This document shows, in pieces, positions 46,870 to 55,235 of a DNA stretch of 64,000 nt (its first letter is position 1; each line of letters opens with the position of its first letter). Origin of the DNA: Candidatus Melainabacteria bacterium (GTDB taxonomy: Bacteria > Cyanobacteriota > Vampirovibrionia > Obscuribacterales > Obscuribacteraceae); assembly GCA_003242885.1 (NCBI GenBank), contig QKMZ01000015.1:581568-645567 (forward strand), read 5' to 3'. The notes under the pieces were generated by a model that saw only the letters and a program-made list of their open reading frames with translations, did no database searches and was not told the origin of the DNA. A program made the position numbers and the translations under genes.

Positions 46870-48393
46870 TCACAAAAGCGAATCACTTACGGTTTTGAGA
46901 GCTTTTAACACATACTTTTCATCATCTTCAAAGACTGCTCTGAAGTCGATCATCAGTTTTTCTTCTTGAATGATTCCGATAATCGGCGGTTCGTTGTTGC
47001 GAATTCGATCCGAGATGCTCTTTGCAGTAGCTTTCTTCCCGGCTTTCGGCTCAATAATAAGCGCAAAGCTAGCCAAAGATTTGCCCGGTACGGTGCCTCC
47101 TCCCATGGTCGCCTGGCTTGGCGTGACACTTAATTGCAGATTGGCCAGGGTTGAAGCTTCGCGTTTTATAAAAGCTTCCACTCGATCTTTGATGCTTTCC
47201 GCACTGGCGGATGCAAGAATAAGTGCGGGTATTTTCTTGAACGGATCGCCTGAAAGGTAGAGAGTAAGCACTTCTTCGACGAACGCGATTGTCAGCTTGT
47301 CGGCCCTGAGTGCACGATAAATAGGATGCTTACGCATCTTCTCTATGGTTTGTTTCTTGCCTGCAATGATACCTGCCTGTGGACCGCCCAGAATTTTGTC
47401 GCCTGAGAAAAGGCATGCATCAAGACCAGCAGCTATGCGATCCGGCACGGTAGGCTCGTCTTCGAGTCCGAGCGATTGCAGCGCAACCAGCGCGCCTGAT
47501 CCGAGATCTTCCAAAATTGGAATGTTCGTTTCCTTGCCTATCTCCACGAGTTCCTTTACTGATGCCTCTTGCGTGAATCCTGTGATGGCAAAATTGGAGC
47601 GATGACATTTGAGAATCATGCCTGTTTTTGCGCTAATAGCTTTCTTGTAATCGCTTGCTCTGGTGCGATTCGTTGTTCCTACCTCTTTGAGAATTCCGCC
47701 TGCTGACTCGATTACATCGGGTAAGCGGAAGCTGCCGCCAATTTCAATCAATTCGCCGCGCGAGACTATGACTTCTTTTCCACCCGCCAGTGCCGCAACA
47801 GCTAACATCACTGAGGATGCGTTGTTGTTGACTACAATTGCCTTTTCGCAATTTAGAAGCGTGCGGCAAAGTTGCTCCAACTTGGTTCCACGCTCTCCTC
47901 TCTTACCGCTTTCGAGATCGAGTTCTAAGTTGGTATAGCCGCCGGCGATGCTTTCTATTCTTCTGCCGATGCCCACTGGTAGCGGCGCTCGCCCTAGATT
48001 GGTGTTGAGAATCACACCTGTTCCGTTCACCACTTTTTTGATGCCGGGTGAAAGCAATTGATGAGCTCTTCTCACAACGTTATCGGCCAGTGTATCTATG
48101 TTCGTGGCGTCTCTGCTTGCGTCTGCGGCAGTGGTTTCAGCTAAAATTTTTTCTGATGAATTCTTCTTATTATCAGATTCTCGATTCTTATCAGTCTGAG
48201 CTGATTTGCCATTGAAAAGTGTTTCGCGCAAACTATTCAATTCTTGTCTGACCAGCTGAGCGAGCACAGGCTGGCTTATTTCGCCAGCTAGACTTTTCAA
48301 TTTCTCGTGGTTGAGCAGTCGGTCAACCTGAGGAATTTCTGTTCTTTTGTCTGCTTTTTCGCTTTTAGACGGGATTTTATCGGGCATTTTCAC
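46870..48393 (-). CDS. selA: L-seryl-tRNA(Sec) selenium transferase
   Basis: PLP enzyme that converts seryl-tRNA(Sec) to selenocysteyl-tRNA(Sec) using selenophosphate. The N-terminal PQVDRLL motif, NGTGVILNTNLGRAPLP near 123-139, ILEDLGSGAL near 293-302 and SGDKILGGPQAG with the PLP lysine K333 (numbered from the GTG) are all present. At 507 aa it is longer than usual because of a charged insertion at about 60-100 (KSAQTDKNRESDNKKNSSEK). Start is GTG 48393 or ATG 48387; neither has a strong ribosome binding site. selB, selC and selD are not in the window. The protein implies that the organism makes selenoproteins. Confidence 0.93.
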   Translation of the reverse strand: MKMPDKIPSKSEKADKRTEIPQVDRLLNHEKLKSLAGEISQPVLAQLVRQELNSLRETLFNGKSAQTDKNRESDNKKNSSEKILAETTAADASRDATNIDTLADNVVRRAHQLLSPGIKKVVNGTGVILNTNLGRAPLPVGIGRRIESIAGGYTNLELDLESGKRGERGTKLEQLCRTLLNCEKAIVVNNNASSVMLAVAALAGGKEVIVSRGELIEIGGSFRLPDVIESAGGILKEVGTTNRTRASDYKKAISAKTGMILKCHRSNFAITGFTQEASVKELVEIGKETNIPILEDLGSGALVALQSLGLEDEPTVPDRIAAGLDACLFSGDKILGGPQAGIIAGKKQTIEKMRKHPIYRALRADKLTIAFVEEVLTLYLSGDPFKKIPALILASASAESIKDRVEAFIKREASTLANLQLSVTPSQATMGGGTVPGKSLASFALIIEPKAGKKATAKSISDRIRNNEPPIIGIIQEEKLMIDFRAVFEDDEKYVLKALKTVSDSLL

Positions 48394-48525
48394 TTGCTGA
48401 ACTTGAAGCCAAAGGGCTTGTCAGATAGAGGAGAAACACACACAATTAGAATATGTAGTAACCTCGGCGGCTGACAACCAGGCGGGCTCGTTTCAGAAAC
48501 CTCAAAACCTTAGAAGGGGTGGCAT

Positions 48526-48777
48526 GTGGGAAAGACACTGAGAACCAAACAGCTGTATCAGGATAGAGACTGGCTCATACAGAAGTATGTTAAGGAAAAG
48601 CTTAGCACCGTTGAGATCGCTCGAATCTACCGCGATACGGAAAATAAGTGGTGTGACCCCAACACGATTTCTCGTTGGCTGAAGAAGCATGACATTCCGA
48701 TGCGCACTCTTGCCGAGGCTCAGCAGAACCGGCACGCTGTCGTCACGCCGCCTACTAAAGGTCGTCGCGCTCCATAA
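48526..48777 (+). CDS. Small putative helix-turn-helix protein, 83 aa
   Basis: Basic protein. The segment WLIQKYVKEKLSTVEIARIY, then CDPNTISRWLKKHDIPMR, reads as a helix-turn-helix followed by a recognition helix, of the kind found in small DNA-binding proteins and in homeodomain-like parts of resolvases or homing endonucleases. No catalytic domain is attached. GTG start at 48526 preceded by GAAGGGG. No membrane segment. It is divergent from selA and may be a regulator; target unknown. Confidence 0.7.
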   Translation: MGKTLRTKQLYQDRDWLIQKYVKEKLSTVEIARIYRDTENKWCDPNTISRWLKKHDIPMRTLAEAQQNRHAVVTPPTKGRRAP

Positions 48778-48806
48778 GCGCTATTTGGCTCAACCTTTAG
48801 GCGTGT

Positions 48807-49028
48807 CTAGAGCGGCATATTACCGACCGACAGCCACGAGCCACCGATTATAAATCCGCACAGAATATAAAGAATTACGTCTCGACCACCTGCCAGGTAA
48901 AATGCGCAGTAGGCAAAGAAGCTGAAAGCCGGTCTCCAGAAGCGTGCATCTTCTTCGCGCACGGCGTGCGCGCCCAGACAAAGCGCGAAGATGATGGGAA
49001 AGCCGAAAAAGAACACGTCGAACAGCAT
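48807..49028 (-). CDS. Small hydrophobic membrane protein, 73 aa
   Basis: Two or three hydrophobic segments (FFFGFPIIFALCLGAH, FSFFAYCAFYLAGG, VILYILCGFIIGGSWLS) with a short charged loop REEDARFWRP. ATG at 49028 preceded by AAAGG. Not recognised. Could be a real membrane peptide between two convergent-divergent neighbours; the coding potential is moderate. Confidence 0.5.
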   Translation of the reverse strand: MLFDVFFFGFPIIFALCLGAHAVREEDARFWRPAFSFFAYCAFYLAGGRDVILYILCGFIIGGSWLSVGNMPL

Positions 49029-49202
49029 TGTTTGGCCTTTGGTCTGAATCCTGAAGTCCCGTAAAAGACACCTGAACCTTCACTATGAGATAACCAGAGC
49101 GGCAGCCTTGTGTCCATGGTGCTTTGCCCATGAGGGGCTATACTGCTGCCAGTTCTGGGTTTGCAACACAAAAGTATCAGCAGTTTCGACAGGAAAGCAT
49201 TG

Positions 49203-50003
49203 ATGAATGACAGGCAGGATGGTGAATTTGTATTCGGGCGCAATGCTCTGCTTGTCTATTTGGAGCGCATGCTGGAGGAAACCGACTCGTCTGGCGACGT
49301 ACCCGAGATTGTGAAGGTCTTTCTGGCTGATTCTTTGGATGCGGACACCCGGCTAAGCAAGATTGAGACGGCAGCAAAACGGCTGCGCATCCCTGTTGCC
49401 GTGTGCGACCGTCGCAAAATTGACATGATGCTGGGACGTGATGCGCGCCATCAGGGCGTCGCCGGTCAACTTTCAGCCGTTAAGCAATTAGAACTGAAAG
49501 ACTTTCTCAAGCGCTTCAAGGGCGATGCGATGAGTGAAAACCCTTGCGTCGTTTTGCTGGATGGCATCGAAGACCCGCACAACCTGGGCGCTATAGTACG
49601 TGTTGCTGAATCCTCAGGCGCCAAAGCAGTGCTGGTGCCTCAAAGAAGGTCGGCGCAAGTTTCTGGCACTGTGTCGAAAGTGAGCGCCGGTGCGCTTGCC
49701 TTCATTCCGATTGTGCGAGTGCACAATATTGTTAATGCTGTTGAAGACTTGAAGAAAGCTGGGTTTTGGGTGGTTGGCCTTGATGTGCGCGGTGGTGAAG
49801 AATTGTTCGATGCTGATCTCGTTAGGCCACTTGCTATCTGTGTTGGTGCTGAAGGAAAAGGGCTCAGCAGGCTGGTTTCTGAACATTGCGATTTTAATGT
49901 CAAGATACCCATGCCCGGCAAGACTGAGTCTCTCAACGCTTCTGTTGCGTGCGGAATTGTTTTATTTGAAGTAGTCAGGCAAAAACGCACCAAAAGCCTG
50001 TAG
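49203..50003 (+). CDS. SpoU/TrmH-family RNA 2'-O-methyltransferase (RlmB-like)
   Basis: SPOUT methyltransferase of about 266 aa. An N-terminal substrate-binding domain (EFVFGRNALLVYLE) precedes the knotted SAM domain with the three family motifs: NLGAIVRVAESSGAKAVL, GAEGKGLSRLV and SLNASVACGIVLFE. The best match is the group that methylates a guanosine in the 23S rRNA P-loop region (RlmB), though tRNA TrmH relatives cannot be excluded. The ATG at 49203 is chosen over an upstream in-frame TTG (49161) because AGGAAA lies seven bases before it. It is followed by a family A palindrome, then the tRNA-tuf cluster. Confidence 0.9.
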   Translation: MNDRQDGEFVFGRNALLVYLERMLEETDSSGDVPEIVKVFLADSLDADTRLSKIETAAKRLRIPVAVCDRRKIDMMLGRDARHQGVAGQLSAVKQLELKDFLKRFKGDAMSENPCVVLLDGIEDPHNLGAIVRVAESSGAKAVLVPQRRSAQVSGTVSKVSAGALAFIPIVRVHNIVNAVEDLKKAGFWVVGLDVRGGEELFDADLVRPLAICVGAEGKGLSRLVSEHCDFNVKIPMPGKTESLNASVACGIVLFEVVRQKRTKSL

Positions 50004-50023
50004 GGTCGGCGCCATGCGTCGAC
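50003..50023. repeat. Palindrome family A copy
   Basis: GGGTCGGCGC-CAT-GCGTCGAC, one mismatch in the arms, overlapping the last base of the rRNA methyltransferase stop codon. Weak T-rich tail (TGTTTTAAAG) follows, so it may help termination. Confidence 0.6.
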
Positions 50024-50181
50024 TGTTTTAAAGAAGCGACGCGACCGTGTGACTTGAAAACTCGGCTTGAAAAGTGTCTTTGGAAACTCTCATGTGCTCT
50101 TGGTTTCGCTCAAACGAAACAACATTAGCGAAAAAATAATTTCGGTATTGTGTCGCTATTTGACGGAAGAACCAGAGTTAT

Positions 50182-50211
50182 TTGACACGATTAAAGCTAA
50201 GCTAGTAAGAT
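50182..50211 (+). promoter_or_regulatory. Promoter of the tRNA-tuf cluster
   Basis: Consensus -35 TTGACA at 50182-50187, 18-base spacer, TAAGAT at 50206-50211. The predicted start lies about 15 bases before the first tRNA. Confidence 0.7.
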
Positions 50212-50232
50212 CTTCCCTCGCTTGCATCCCGT

Positions 50233-50304
50233 GCCGGTGTAGCTCAATGGCAGAGCAACGGTTTTGTAAACCGTAGGTTGCGGGTTCGAATCCCATCACC
50301 GGCT
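50233..50304 (+). tRNA. tRNA-Thr (anticodon UGU)
   Basis: Acceptor stem GCCGGTG pairs with CACCGGC. The D arm begins AGCTCAATGG. The anticodon stem ACGGT/ACCGT encloses TTTGTAA, giving UGU. The T arm contains GGTTCGAATCC. CCA is not encoded. First gene of a tRNA-Thr, tRNA-Tyr, tRNA-Thr, tuf transcription unit. Confidence 0.95.
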
Positions 50305-50308
50305 TTTG

Positions 50309-50391
50309 GGGCGGATGTCCGAGTGGCTAAAGGAGACGGGCTGTAAACTCGTTGGCGAAAGCCTACACTGGTTCGAATCCAGTTCCGCCCA
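50309..50391 (+). tRNA. tRNA-Tyr (anticodon GUA)
   Basis: Acceptor stem GGGCGGA pairs with TCCGCCC. The anticodon loop CTGTAAA reads GUA. A long class II variable arm (GTTGGCGAAAGCCTA region) is present as in bacterial tRNA-Tyr, and the T loop is TTCGAATC. No encoded CCA. Four bases separate it from the preceding tRNA. Confidence 0.95.
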
Positions 50392-50608
50392 AATTTCCCT
50401 TCTGGGAATGGCTTCGAGAGCAAGCGACGTGCAACCCTGCCAATTGGTGGTGGTTAAACGGTTCTTTCTGGACTTTCGCCTAGCCAGCGATTTGTTTGGA
50501 TGGAACTTGAGGTTCGGTATTAATGCCGAACCAAATGGTTAAGTTGCACGTAAAAGAGCGGTAGTTCTATATAGGACGGCCGCTCAGGGGCGCTAGAATA
50601 TGCCCCGT

Positions 50609-50683
50609 GCCTATGTAGCACAGTGGTAGTGCACCCCCTTGGTAAGGGGGAGGTCGCCAGTTCAATCCTGGCCATAGGCTCCA
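50609..50683 (+). tRNA. tRNA-Thr (anticodon GGU)
   Basis: Acceptor stem GCCTATG pairs with CATAGGC. Anticodon stem CCCCC/GGGGG with loop TTGGTAA, giving GGU. T arm TTCAATCC. The terminal CCA is encoded, unlike in the two preceding tRNA genes. It lies directly before tuf. The 217 bases between this and tRNA-Tyr hold no recognisable gene. Confidence 0.95.
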
Positions 50684-50799
50684 TTTTTTATAGAGCGCGT
50701 TTCTAGCGTCGCAAATCTAATAAGAAAACGCGTTCTGCGCGTGTAGGGGACAGACCAAAGTAAGTAAGCAGTCAACCAACAGTTAAGGAGAGTTGTAGG

Positions 50800-51984
50800 A
50801 TGGCCCGCCAGAAGTTTGAAAGAAACAAGCCGAACGTAAACATCGGCACCATCGGCCACGTCGACCACGGCAAAACCAGTCTGACAGCCGCAATCACACT
50901 GGCATTGTCTAAACAAGGCAAAGCCAAATTCAAGAAATATGATGAAATCGATGCCGCTCCGGAAGAAAAAGCCCGTGGTATCACCATCAATACCGCGCAC
51001 GTCGAGTATGAAACCGACAACCGCCACTACAGCCACGTAGACTGCCCAGGTCACGCCGACTACATCAAGAACATGATCACCGGCGCCGCCCAAATGGACG
51101 GAGCAATCCTGGTTATCTCGGCCAACGACGGACCGATGCCCCAGACCCGTGAGCACATCCTGCTCGCCCGTCAGGTAGGCGTTCCTTACATCGTTGTATT
51201 CCTGAACAAAGTCGACCTCGTCGACGATCCGGAATTGGTCGAATTGGTTGAAATGGAAGCCCGTGAATTGCTCAGCAAGTATCAATTCCCTGGCGACGAT
51301 ATTCCTTTCATCAAGGGATCTGCTGTTAAGGCTCTCGAAGGCGATGCAGCTGCTGAAGCAGTTATCGCTGACCTGATGAAGGCAGTAGACAGCTACATCC
51401 CGACCCCTGAGCGCGAAGTCGACAAGCCGTTCTTGCTGGCAGTTGAAGACGTGTTCTCAATCACAGGTCGTGGAACCGTAGCTACCGGCCGTGTCGAGCG
51501 CGGCAAAGTCAAAGTTGGCGACGAAGTAGAAATCGTTGGCTTGCACGAAACCAAAAAGACCACCGTCACCGGTATTGAAATGTACCAAAAGACCTTGGAA
51601 GAAGGCATCGCAGGCGACAACGTCGGCGTACTCCTTCGTGGTATCGACAAGACCATGATCGAACGCGGACAAGTTATCGCTAAGCCGGGTTCTATCAAGC
51701 CGCACACCAAGTTCAAAGCTGAGGTTTACATCCTCTCGAAAGAAGAAGGTGGACGTCACACTCCATTCTTCCCTGGCTACAGACCGCAGTTCTACATCCG
51801 TACAACTGACGTGACCGGCTCCATCACCCTGCCTGCAGGCGTTGAAATGGTTATGCCTGGTGACAACGTTGCAATGGACGTTGAACTCATCCAGCCAGTA
51901 GCTATCGAGCAAGGTATGCGCTTCGCTATCCGCGAAGGCGGCAGAACCGTAGGCGCAGGAGTTGTTGCTTCGATTACCGAGTAA
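50800..51984 (+). CDS. tuf: Elongation factor Tu
   Basis: 394 aa GTPase that delivers aminoacyl-tRNA to the ribosome. G1 GHVDHGKT at 19-26, DCPGHADY near 80, NKVD near 136, and the C-terminal barrel domains are complete (RHTPFFPGYRPQFYIRTTDV, GGRTVGAGVV). TAAGGAGAG precedes the ATG. Preceded by three tRNA genes, an arrangement like thrU-tyrU-glyT-thrT-tufB of E. coli minus glyT. A strong terminator follows. It is not joined to the rpsL-rpsG-fusA genes in this window. Confidence 0.99.
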   Translation: MARQKFERNKPNVNIGTIGHVDHGKTSLTAAITLALSKQGKAKFKKYDEIDAAPEEKARGITINTAHVEYETDNRHYSHVDCPGHADYIKNMITGAAQMDGAILVISANDGPMPQTREHILLARQVGVPYIVVFLNKVDLVDDPELVELVEMEARELLSKYQFPGDDIPFIKGSAVKALEGDAAAEAVIADLMKAVDSYIPTPEREVDKPFLLAVEDVFSITGRGTVATGRVERGKVKVGDEVEIVGLHETKKTTVTGIEMYQKTLEEGIAGDNVGVLLRGIDKTMIERGQVIAKPGSIKPHTKFKAEVYILSKEEGGRHTPFFPGYRPQFYIRTTDVTGSITLPAGVEMVMPGDNVAMDVELIQPVAIEQGMRFAIREGGRTVGAGVVASITE

Positions 51985-51994
51985 TTGAAGTAGA

Positions 51995-52013
51995 GGCGAT
52001 GCCATGCATCGCC
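51995..52013. repeat. Palindrome with CAT loop after tuf
   Basis: GGCGATGC-CAT-GCATCGCC, perfect eight-base arms. Same architecture as the family A copies (arm, CAT loop, arm) but with a divergent stem. Confidence 0.6.
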
Positions 52014-52029
52014 CGAACAAATTAAAATT

Positions 52030-52063
52030 GAGGTGGGGCCTTCTGGCTCCACCTCTTTGTTTT
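52030..52063 (+). terminator. Rho-independent terminator of tuf
   Basis: GAGGTGGGGCC, loop TTCT, GGCTCCACCTC, then TTTGTTTT. Long GC-rich stem with one mismatch and a T-rich tail, 45 bases after the tuf stop. Confidence 0.85.
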
Positions 52064-52174
52064 GGAAATGACGAACGTATTCAAAAGGGAGATGCTATAC
52101 GTCGCCCTTCGCCGATTTTTGAAGTCGATAATCTTGAATTGCCTGTTGGGTCTTACTTTGACTAATATCCATAC

Positions 52175-52735
52175 CTACAGTTGAGGCGGTAGGCTTAAGT
52201 GCTGCACCTTTTCTTGAAATTGAATGGCAGATGCTTTTGATAAAGCAGTTAGCGCTTTTCCATATGCACTGTTGTCGAACTCTGACTTGTGCAACTTGAG
52301 TCCCGCTTCCACTATGTTCTCGTCAATGAACATTGCTCGGTCAGAGGTTAGAAAGACATTGCCTGTTTTTTTATCCAGCAGTTGAACAGATATAGAGACG
52401 TTTATCGGGGCTTTAGGTGCGAAACTGAACGCGATTAGATTTGCACCAACATGGTAGTTCGCATGGTAAATCTTTGAGAGTGTGCGACTGTTCTCCTGAT
52501 TCACAACTTGAATCACACTACCTCTTGCGAATTCCTGAAGAAGAATGTCACACATCAGACGTCTGGGTTCATCACTGTTGTGTTCTTGCATGCTTTCTTG
52601 AGTAAGCATGACTACGCTGATTTTGTTGACCGCAAGCGATTGAGCAGGCGTCGAAAGAATAGCAAGGATAGTCAGAAATACAATCGCACACCTTCGCTTC
52701 AAAATTGAGCGGGAAGTTTCGATGACCATTTGCAC
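52175..52735 (-). CDS. Secreted protein of unknown function, 186 aa
   Basis: N-terminal basic stretch (SILKRRC) and hydrophobic core (AIVFLTILAILSTPAQSLA) make a signal peptide with likely cleavage near residue 36. The mature part has SVVMLTQESMQEH, LLQEFARGSVIQVVNQENSR and VSISVQLLDKKTGNVFLTSD. It recalls periplasmic alpha/beta proteins of the CsgG/LpoB-like type, but I do not assign it. Start GTG 52735 or ATG 52729, both served by AGGAAGGA. Downstream of the Tad-like operon on the same strand but separated by a strong hairpin. Confidence 0.75.
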   Translation of the reverse strand: MQMVIETSRSILKRRCAIVFLTILAILSTPAQSLAVNKISVVMLTQESMQEHNSDEPRRLMCDILLQEFARGSVIQVVNQENSRTLSKIYHANYHVGANLIAFSFAPKAPINVSISVQLLDKKTGNVFLTSDRAMFIDENIVEAGLKLHKSEFDNSAYGKALTALSKASAIQFQEKVQHLSLPPQL

Positions 52736-52752
52736 ATTTCCTTCCTCTGGAC

Positions 52753-52781
52753 AAAAGGATGGTGCATTGCACCATCCTTTT
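52753..52781 (-). terminator. Terminator of the Tad-like operon
   Basis: A perfect symmetrical hairpin with arms AAAAGGATGGTG and CACCATCCTTTT. With T-runs on both sides it can work in both directions. It separates the Tad-like operon from the secreted 186-aa protein gene. Confidence 0.8.
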
Positions 52782-52826
52782 GCTTAGTTTTGTCCTAGCT
52801 GAATGTAACTAATGGGATTCCTTGCA

Positions 52827-54614
52827 TCATCTAACCAGTGCAACGAGCGAACGGGCGATGTCTGCGAATGCGCGGTTCAGCGCTGCGGCTTGCCCAGCAC
52901 CTGGAGGAATAACGTAGAGTTTTCCTCCGGAGTTGGTGGCAATTGTTCCGAGAGTCGCATTCATTCCAGGGAGCAGCGAAGAAACTTGCGCGAGTCCGAT
53001 GCAGTAAATTGGAATGGAACACTGCCCCGCTTTTTGTGCGGTAGTCGAGCCGTCCTGTCCGTAGAGAGGACCTGTATTGATGGTCGGCAATCCATCAGTG
53101 AACAAGACTATCGCTCTGCGCGCGCCGATTCGAGCACGGTTGTTGTTAGTCGGCCAGTAGGTCGGGTCTTTATAATAAGAGGGCGTACTTCTTGTTAGCA
53201 TGTTCATTGCCTGATTAAGGGCGCCGTTGATGTCAGTCGAGCCATACGCAGTAAGTTGTGGAACGACCGTCGAAGGTAACGTAGGAGGCAAGGGTAGTTT
53301 CGCGCTAACGGCAGCTAGATTATTGCCGGCCGATCCCGGTGTTGGATCAAGTTGGACGTATGGGATCGGACAACTGACGTTTGCAGAGGTCGGAATGTTA
53401 CCAGCAACCGGCGGCACTGGGAACGTGTGATTAGCACCGGATTCTATTGCCGGTTGACTATAGGTAGTATTCTCATCGCTAGAGAAACCAACTAGTCCCA
53501 AGTGTGCATTTGTAGAATTTGTGATGATCTGAAAGAAGTTGGCTGATGACGCTTGTGCATCATAAAGAGGATGTCTGTGAATCTGTGCTTGCTCCCAGTA
53601 AGTGCGGTAATAGCCAGTTTGTGGTGTAACACCCATTGATGCATATGGAACGCTAGCATTGTTTGCTACTGTTATGCTTTCCAAATTTCCTCTGGCTGCT
53701 TCGACAAGTACTTGGTAGCTTGGAAAGGAAAGTCCTCCAAATGTTCCACCAGCAAATGTGTCGTTCTCATCGAGGTTGACCACTACATCAGTGAACGTCT
53801 GACCACCAGCAGGAGAAGTGTACGGAGCTCTCTGGTTCTGTGTTTGACCACGCCTTTGACTGCTGAATTGTCCATAACTGGCGCCGTTCATCGCGAACGG
53901 ATAGAGAGCGTTGAAACCTGTGCCTGTAGGACTTGTTTCGTTTGTGGCAGTGTAAAGCGTCCCTTCCGCGACCTTGCGATAAATCGTATTTCCAACGGAC
54001 GGGGAGTATCGCTCAACCATTGTGATCTTGGTCGAGTCATCGATCGAGCCTGAAAGGTCAAAACACAACACCACATCGAGCATAGTGCCACCACCGTTGC
54101 CGATGGCTACTACTGCGCCGAGAGCATTGTTGCCGAGACCAATCCAGCTGCCCACAAGAGGGGGATAAGCATAGGCGCCGGAGACACGGAAAATTTTCTG
54201 ATCGCCTGGCACTGCAGTCGGATTTCCTGTTTCCGGGTCAACCCAAGTGAAATTCATGTTTGCCGTGTTTTTGATGAGCGGCATCGTTGGAATTGTTGAA
54301 CCCGTGGTCCAGTTTGTTTTGTTTAGCAAGGATGTATCTAAGATGTAATTCTGTTCCATCATCCACTTTGCAGTGTTCAAAGCCGAGGCTTGCGCAACCG
54401 CCTGGTCGGTGGTCTGGGCCGATGCCAGACCTGCTGCACCACCAAGTGCCGCGATGTCGACACAGTGTTGGAATTGTTGGCAGCACAGGCTATATCGAGC
54501 GAACTCGAACGCTGCCATGCCTAACAGCAGAATGAAAAAGACTAGCAAGAATACAATCAATACAATCATTGATTGACCCTTGGATTTTCTTCGGTAGTGC
54601 AAATTTTTCAACAT
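52827..54614 (-). CDS. TadG-like pilus-assembly protein with von Willebrand factor A domain
   Basis: About 595 aa. An N-terminal pseudopilin-like membrane helix (SMIVLIVFLLVFFILLLGMA) is followed by FARYSLCCQQFQHCVDIAAL, typical of TadE/TadG proteins. A VWA domain begins at LDVVLCFDLSGSID with the MIDAS motif D-x-S-x-S (D190, S192, S194 counted from the upstream GTG). It continues to RRAIVLFTDGLPTINTG and ends SGGKLYVIPPG. TadG-type proteins sit in the envelope with Flp/Tad pili, and the VWA domain suggests metal-dependent adhesion. The ATG at 54614 is preferred to an in-frame GTG at 54626 because GGAAAAAG precedes it. Last gene of a three-gene unit. Confidence 0.85.
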   Translation of the reverse strand: MLKNLHYRRKSKGQSMIVLIVFLLVFFILLLGMAAFEFARYSLCCQQFQHCVDIAALGGAAGLASAQTTDQAVAQASALNTAKWMMEQNYILDTSLLNKTNWTTGSTIPTMPLIKNTANMNFTWVDPETGNPTAVPGDQKIFRVSGAYAYPPLVGSWIGLGNNALGAVVAIGNGGGTMLDVVLCFDLSGSIDDSTKITMVERYSPSVGNTIYRKVAEGTLYTATNETSPTGTGFNALYPFAMNGASYGQFSSQRRGQTQNQRAPYTSPAGGQTFTDVVVNLDENDTFAGGTFGGLSFPSYQVLVEAARGNLESITVANNASVPYASMGVTPQTGYYRTYWEQAQIHRHPLYDAQASSANFFQIITNSTNAHLGLVGFSSDENTTYSQPAIESGANHTFPVPPVAGNIPTSANVSCPIPYVQLDPTPGSAGNNLAAVSAKLPLPPTLPSTVVPQLTAYGSTDINGALNQAMNMLTRSTPSYYKDPTYWPTNNNRARIGARRAIVLFTDGLPTINTGPLYGQDGSTTAQKAGQCSIPIYCIGLAQVSSLLPGMNATLGTIATNSGGKLYVIPPGAGQAAALNRAFADIARSLVALVR

Positions 54615-54677
54615 GACTTTTTCCACTTGTTTGTTTGAGTGACTGGGGAGAAATCCCTGGAGACTGCTCCGTTCTGT

Positions 54678-55181
54678 TTAGGGAGGAGGAATATTTACAA
54701 TGGGCATTGAATAGCTTCGCTGAAATACGAGCGGTTTAGCCTGCAACCCACCAAAAGCATTGAGTGGAACAGGCAGATTGACGTTCATTGATGACTGCAC
54801 TCTCACAAACGGTGTTTGTGGTGATGGTGGCATATTGCCACCATTTGAAGCGCCGAAATCTTGCCAAACGAAACCACTAGGTACAAATGTAGGATTGCCA
54901 ATATATGGACGAGTCACAGAGTGTAGGGTTAACTCTCTAATAGCCGCATTCTGAGCTGCTGTTTTATACGAGGCAACTGTATTGGTTGTTCCTTGTGATT
55001 GCGCCGCTGCTCTACATGCATCACGGCACGCGATGTCGTTAAGCATGAAAGCCTGCATCCATACATACGCGTCCATAGCCAAAAATACGATCACCGCCAT
55101 GGCTACAGAGGCAATTCCCACCTCAATAAATGAACTTCCTTTTTCATCACGGTGTTTTGGTATGTGTCTAATTAACCGCAT
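54678..55181 (-). CDS. TadE-like pseudopilin, 167 aa
   Basis: A short basic leader (RHIPKHRDEKGSSFIEVGIA) with the TadE-type GSSFIEVG motif leads into a membrane helix (VAMAVIVFLAMDAYVWMQAF). The exported part holds ACRDACRAAAQSQG and a C-terminal beta-rich region. Probably a minor pseudopilin or adhesin anchor of the Tad system. About 50 bases separate it from the genes on each side. No prepilin peptidase or ATPase (TadA/CpaF) gene is nearby. Confidence 0.8.
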   Translation of the reverse strand: MRLIRHIPKHRDEKGSSFIEVGIASVAMAVIVFLAMDAYVWMQAFMLNDIACRDACRAAAQSQGTTNTVASYKTAAQNAAIRELTLHSVTRPYIGNPTFVPSGFVWQDFGASNGGNMPPSPQTPFVRVQSSMNVNLPVPLNAFGGLQAKPLVFQRSYSMPIVNIPPP

Positions 55182-55235
55182 CGTCGTTTCCTATCTTTCT
55201 GGTGTATGCGTCTCAATAATCTGATTTTGAAAAAC

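Noticed and set aside
50309..50391. Possible tRNA-Sec (selC), given selA nearby and a long variable arm
   Set aside because: The anticodon is GUA and the acceptor stem has seven pairs, so it is tRNA-Tyr.
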